From: Pseudorhodobacter antarcticus
GTDB taxonomy: Bacteria; Pseudomonadota; Alphaproteobacteria; Rhodobacterales; Rhodobacteraceae
DNA: 5,674 nt
NCBI GenBank assembly: GCA_945897655.1
Contig: CAMDHB010000240.1
Coordinates: 1-5,674, forward strand
Reading direction: 5' to 3'
Under the pieces are notes generated by a model. That model saw nothing but the letters and a program-made list of their open reading frames with translations, ran no database searches and was not told where the DNA came from. This document shows, piece by piece, positions 5,634 through 5,674 of the stretch (positions are counted from its first letter, which is position 1; each line of letters begins with the position of its first letter). A program made the translations under genes and the position numbers.

Positions 5634-5674
5634 ATGACTCGATTGACCGCAAAGGATTTCGACCCCAAGCTGCT
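5634..5674 (+). CDS. Start of a gene resembling dienelactone hydrolase family (cut by window edge)
   Basis: An ATG at 5634 follows a strong AAAGGAGG ribosome site by 8 nt and opens a frame to the window end, with only 13 full codons: MTRLTAKDFDPKL. The RLTAKDF.P.LL opening resembles N-termini I recall for dienelactone hydrolase/carboxymethylenebutenolidase family proteins, alpha/beta hydrolases that open lactone rings. With so few residues, no catalytic Cys-Asp-His triad can be checked, so the family is tentative while the presence of a gene is well supported by the ribosome site. It could be co-transcribed with the cupin gene 75 nt upstream. Confidence 0.55.
   Translation, partial: MTRLTAKDFDPKL

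Overview
The window looks like a chromosomal segment of an alphaproteobacterium, most likely Rhodobacteraceae (Roseobacter-type). The reasons are the nrdR-ribD pair, high GC with GC-rich third positions, and the character of the glyoxalase, TetR and cupin proteins. This placement is inference from gene content, since no rRNA or tRNA is present. The window holds six complete genes, one gene truncated at its 5' end by an insertion sequence, one gene cut by the right edge, and the tail of that insertion sequence.

Left third (1-2261, + strand): an accessory surface-protein locus. Bases 1 to about 145 are the right end of an insertion sequence, encoding the C-terminus of an IS481-like DDE transposase. 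The transposase frame runs without a stop into the C-terminal part of a TbpB-like (transferrin-binding-protein-like) beta-barrel protein, whose own start, signal peptide and lipobox are missing. The next gene, overlapping its end, encodes a signal-peptide/TPR/outer-membrane-barrel protein with the architecture of a Slam (surface lipoprotein assembly modifier, type XI secretion). Together they read as a Slam-cargo pair whose cargo has been broken by the IS.

Middle (2311-4295): a glyoxalase I-like gene on + ends exactly where ribD on - ends, with no bases between the two stop codons. ribD (riboflavin synthesis) follows nrdR (ATP-cone repressor of ribonucleotide reductase genes) in a - strand operon with a 4-nt GTGA overlap. 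The nrdR upstream gap contains a plausible promoter, two NrdR-box-like sequences and a perfect DnaA box (TTATCCACA) lying in the promoter spacer.

Right third (4427-5674): a TetR-family regulator on - is divergent from a small cupin gene on +. The 64-bp gap between them holds an inverted repeat that could be the operator. Downstream of the cupin is the start of another + gene whose first residues resemble dienelactone hydrolase family proteins. Its Shine-Dalgarno can fold into a hairpin. Cupin and hydrolase may form a small TetR-controlled unit.
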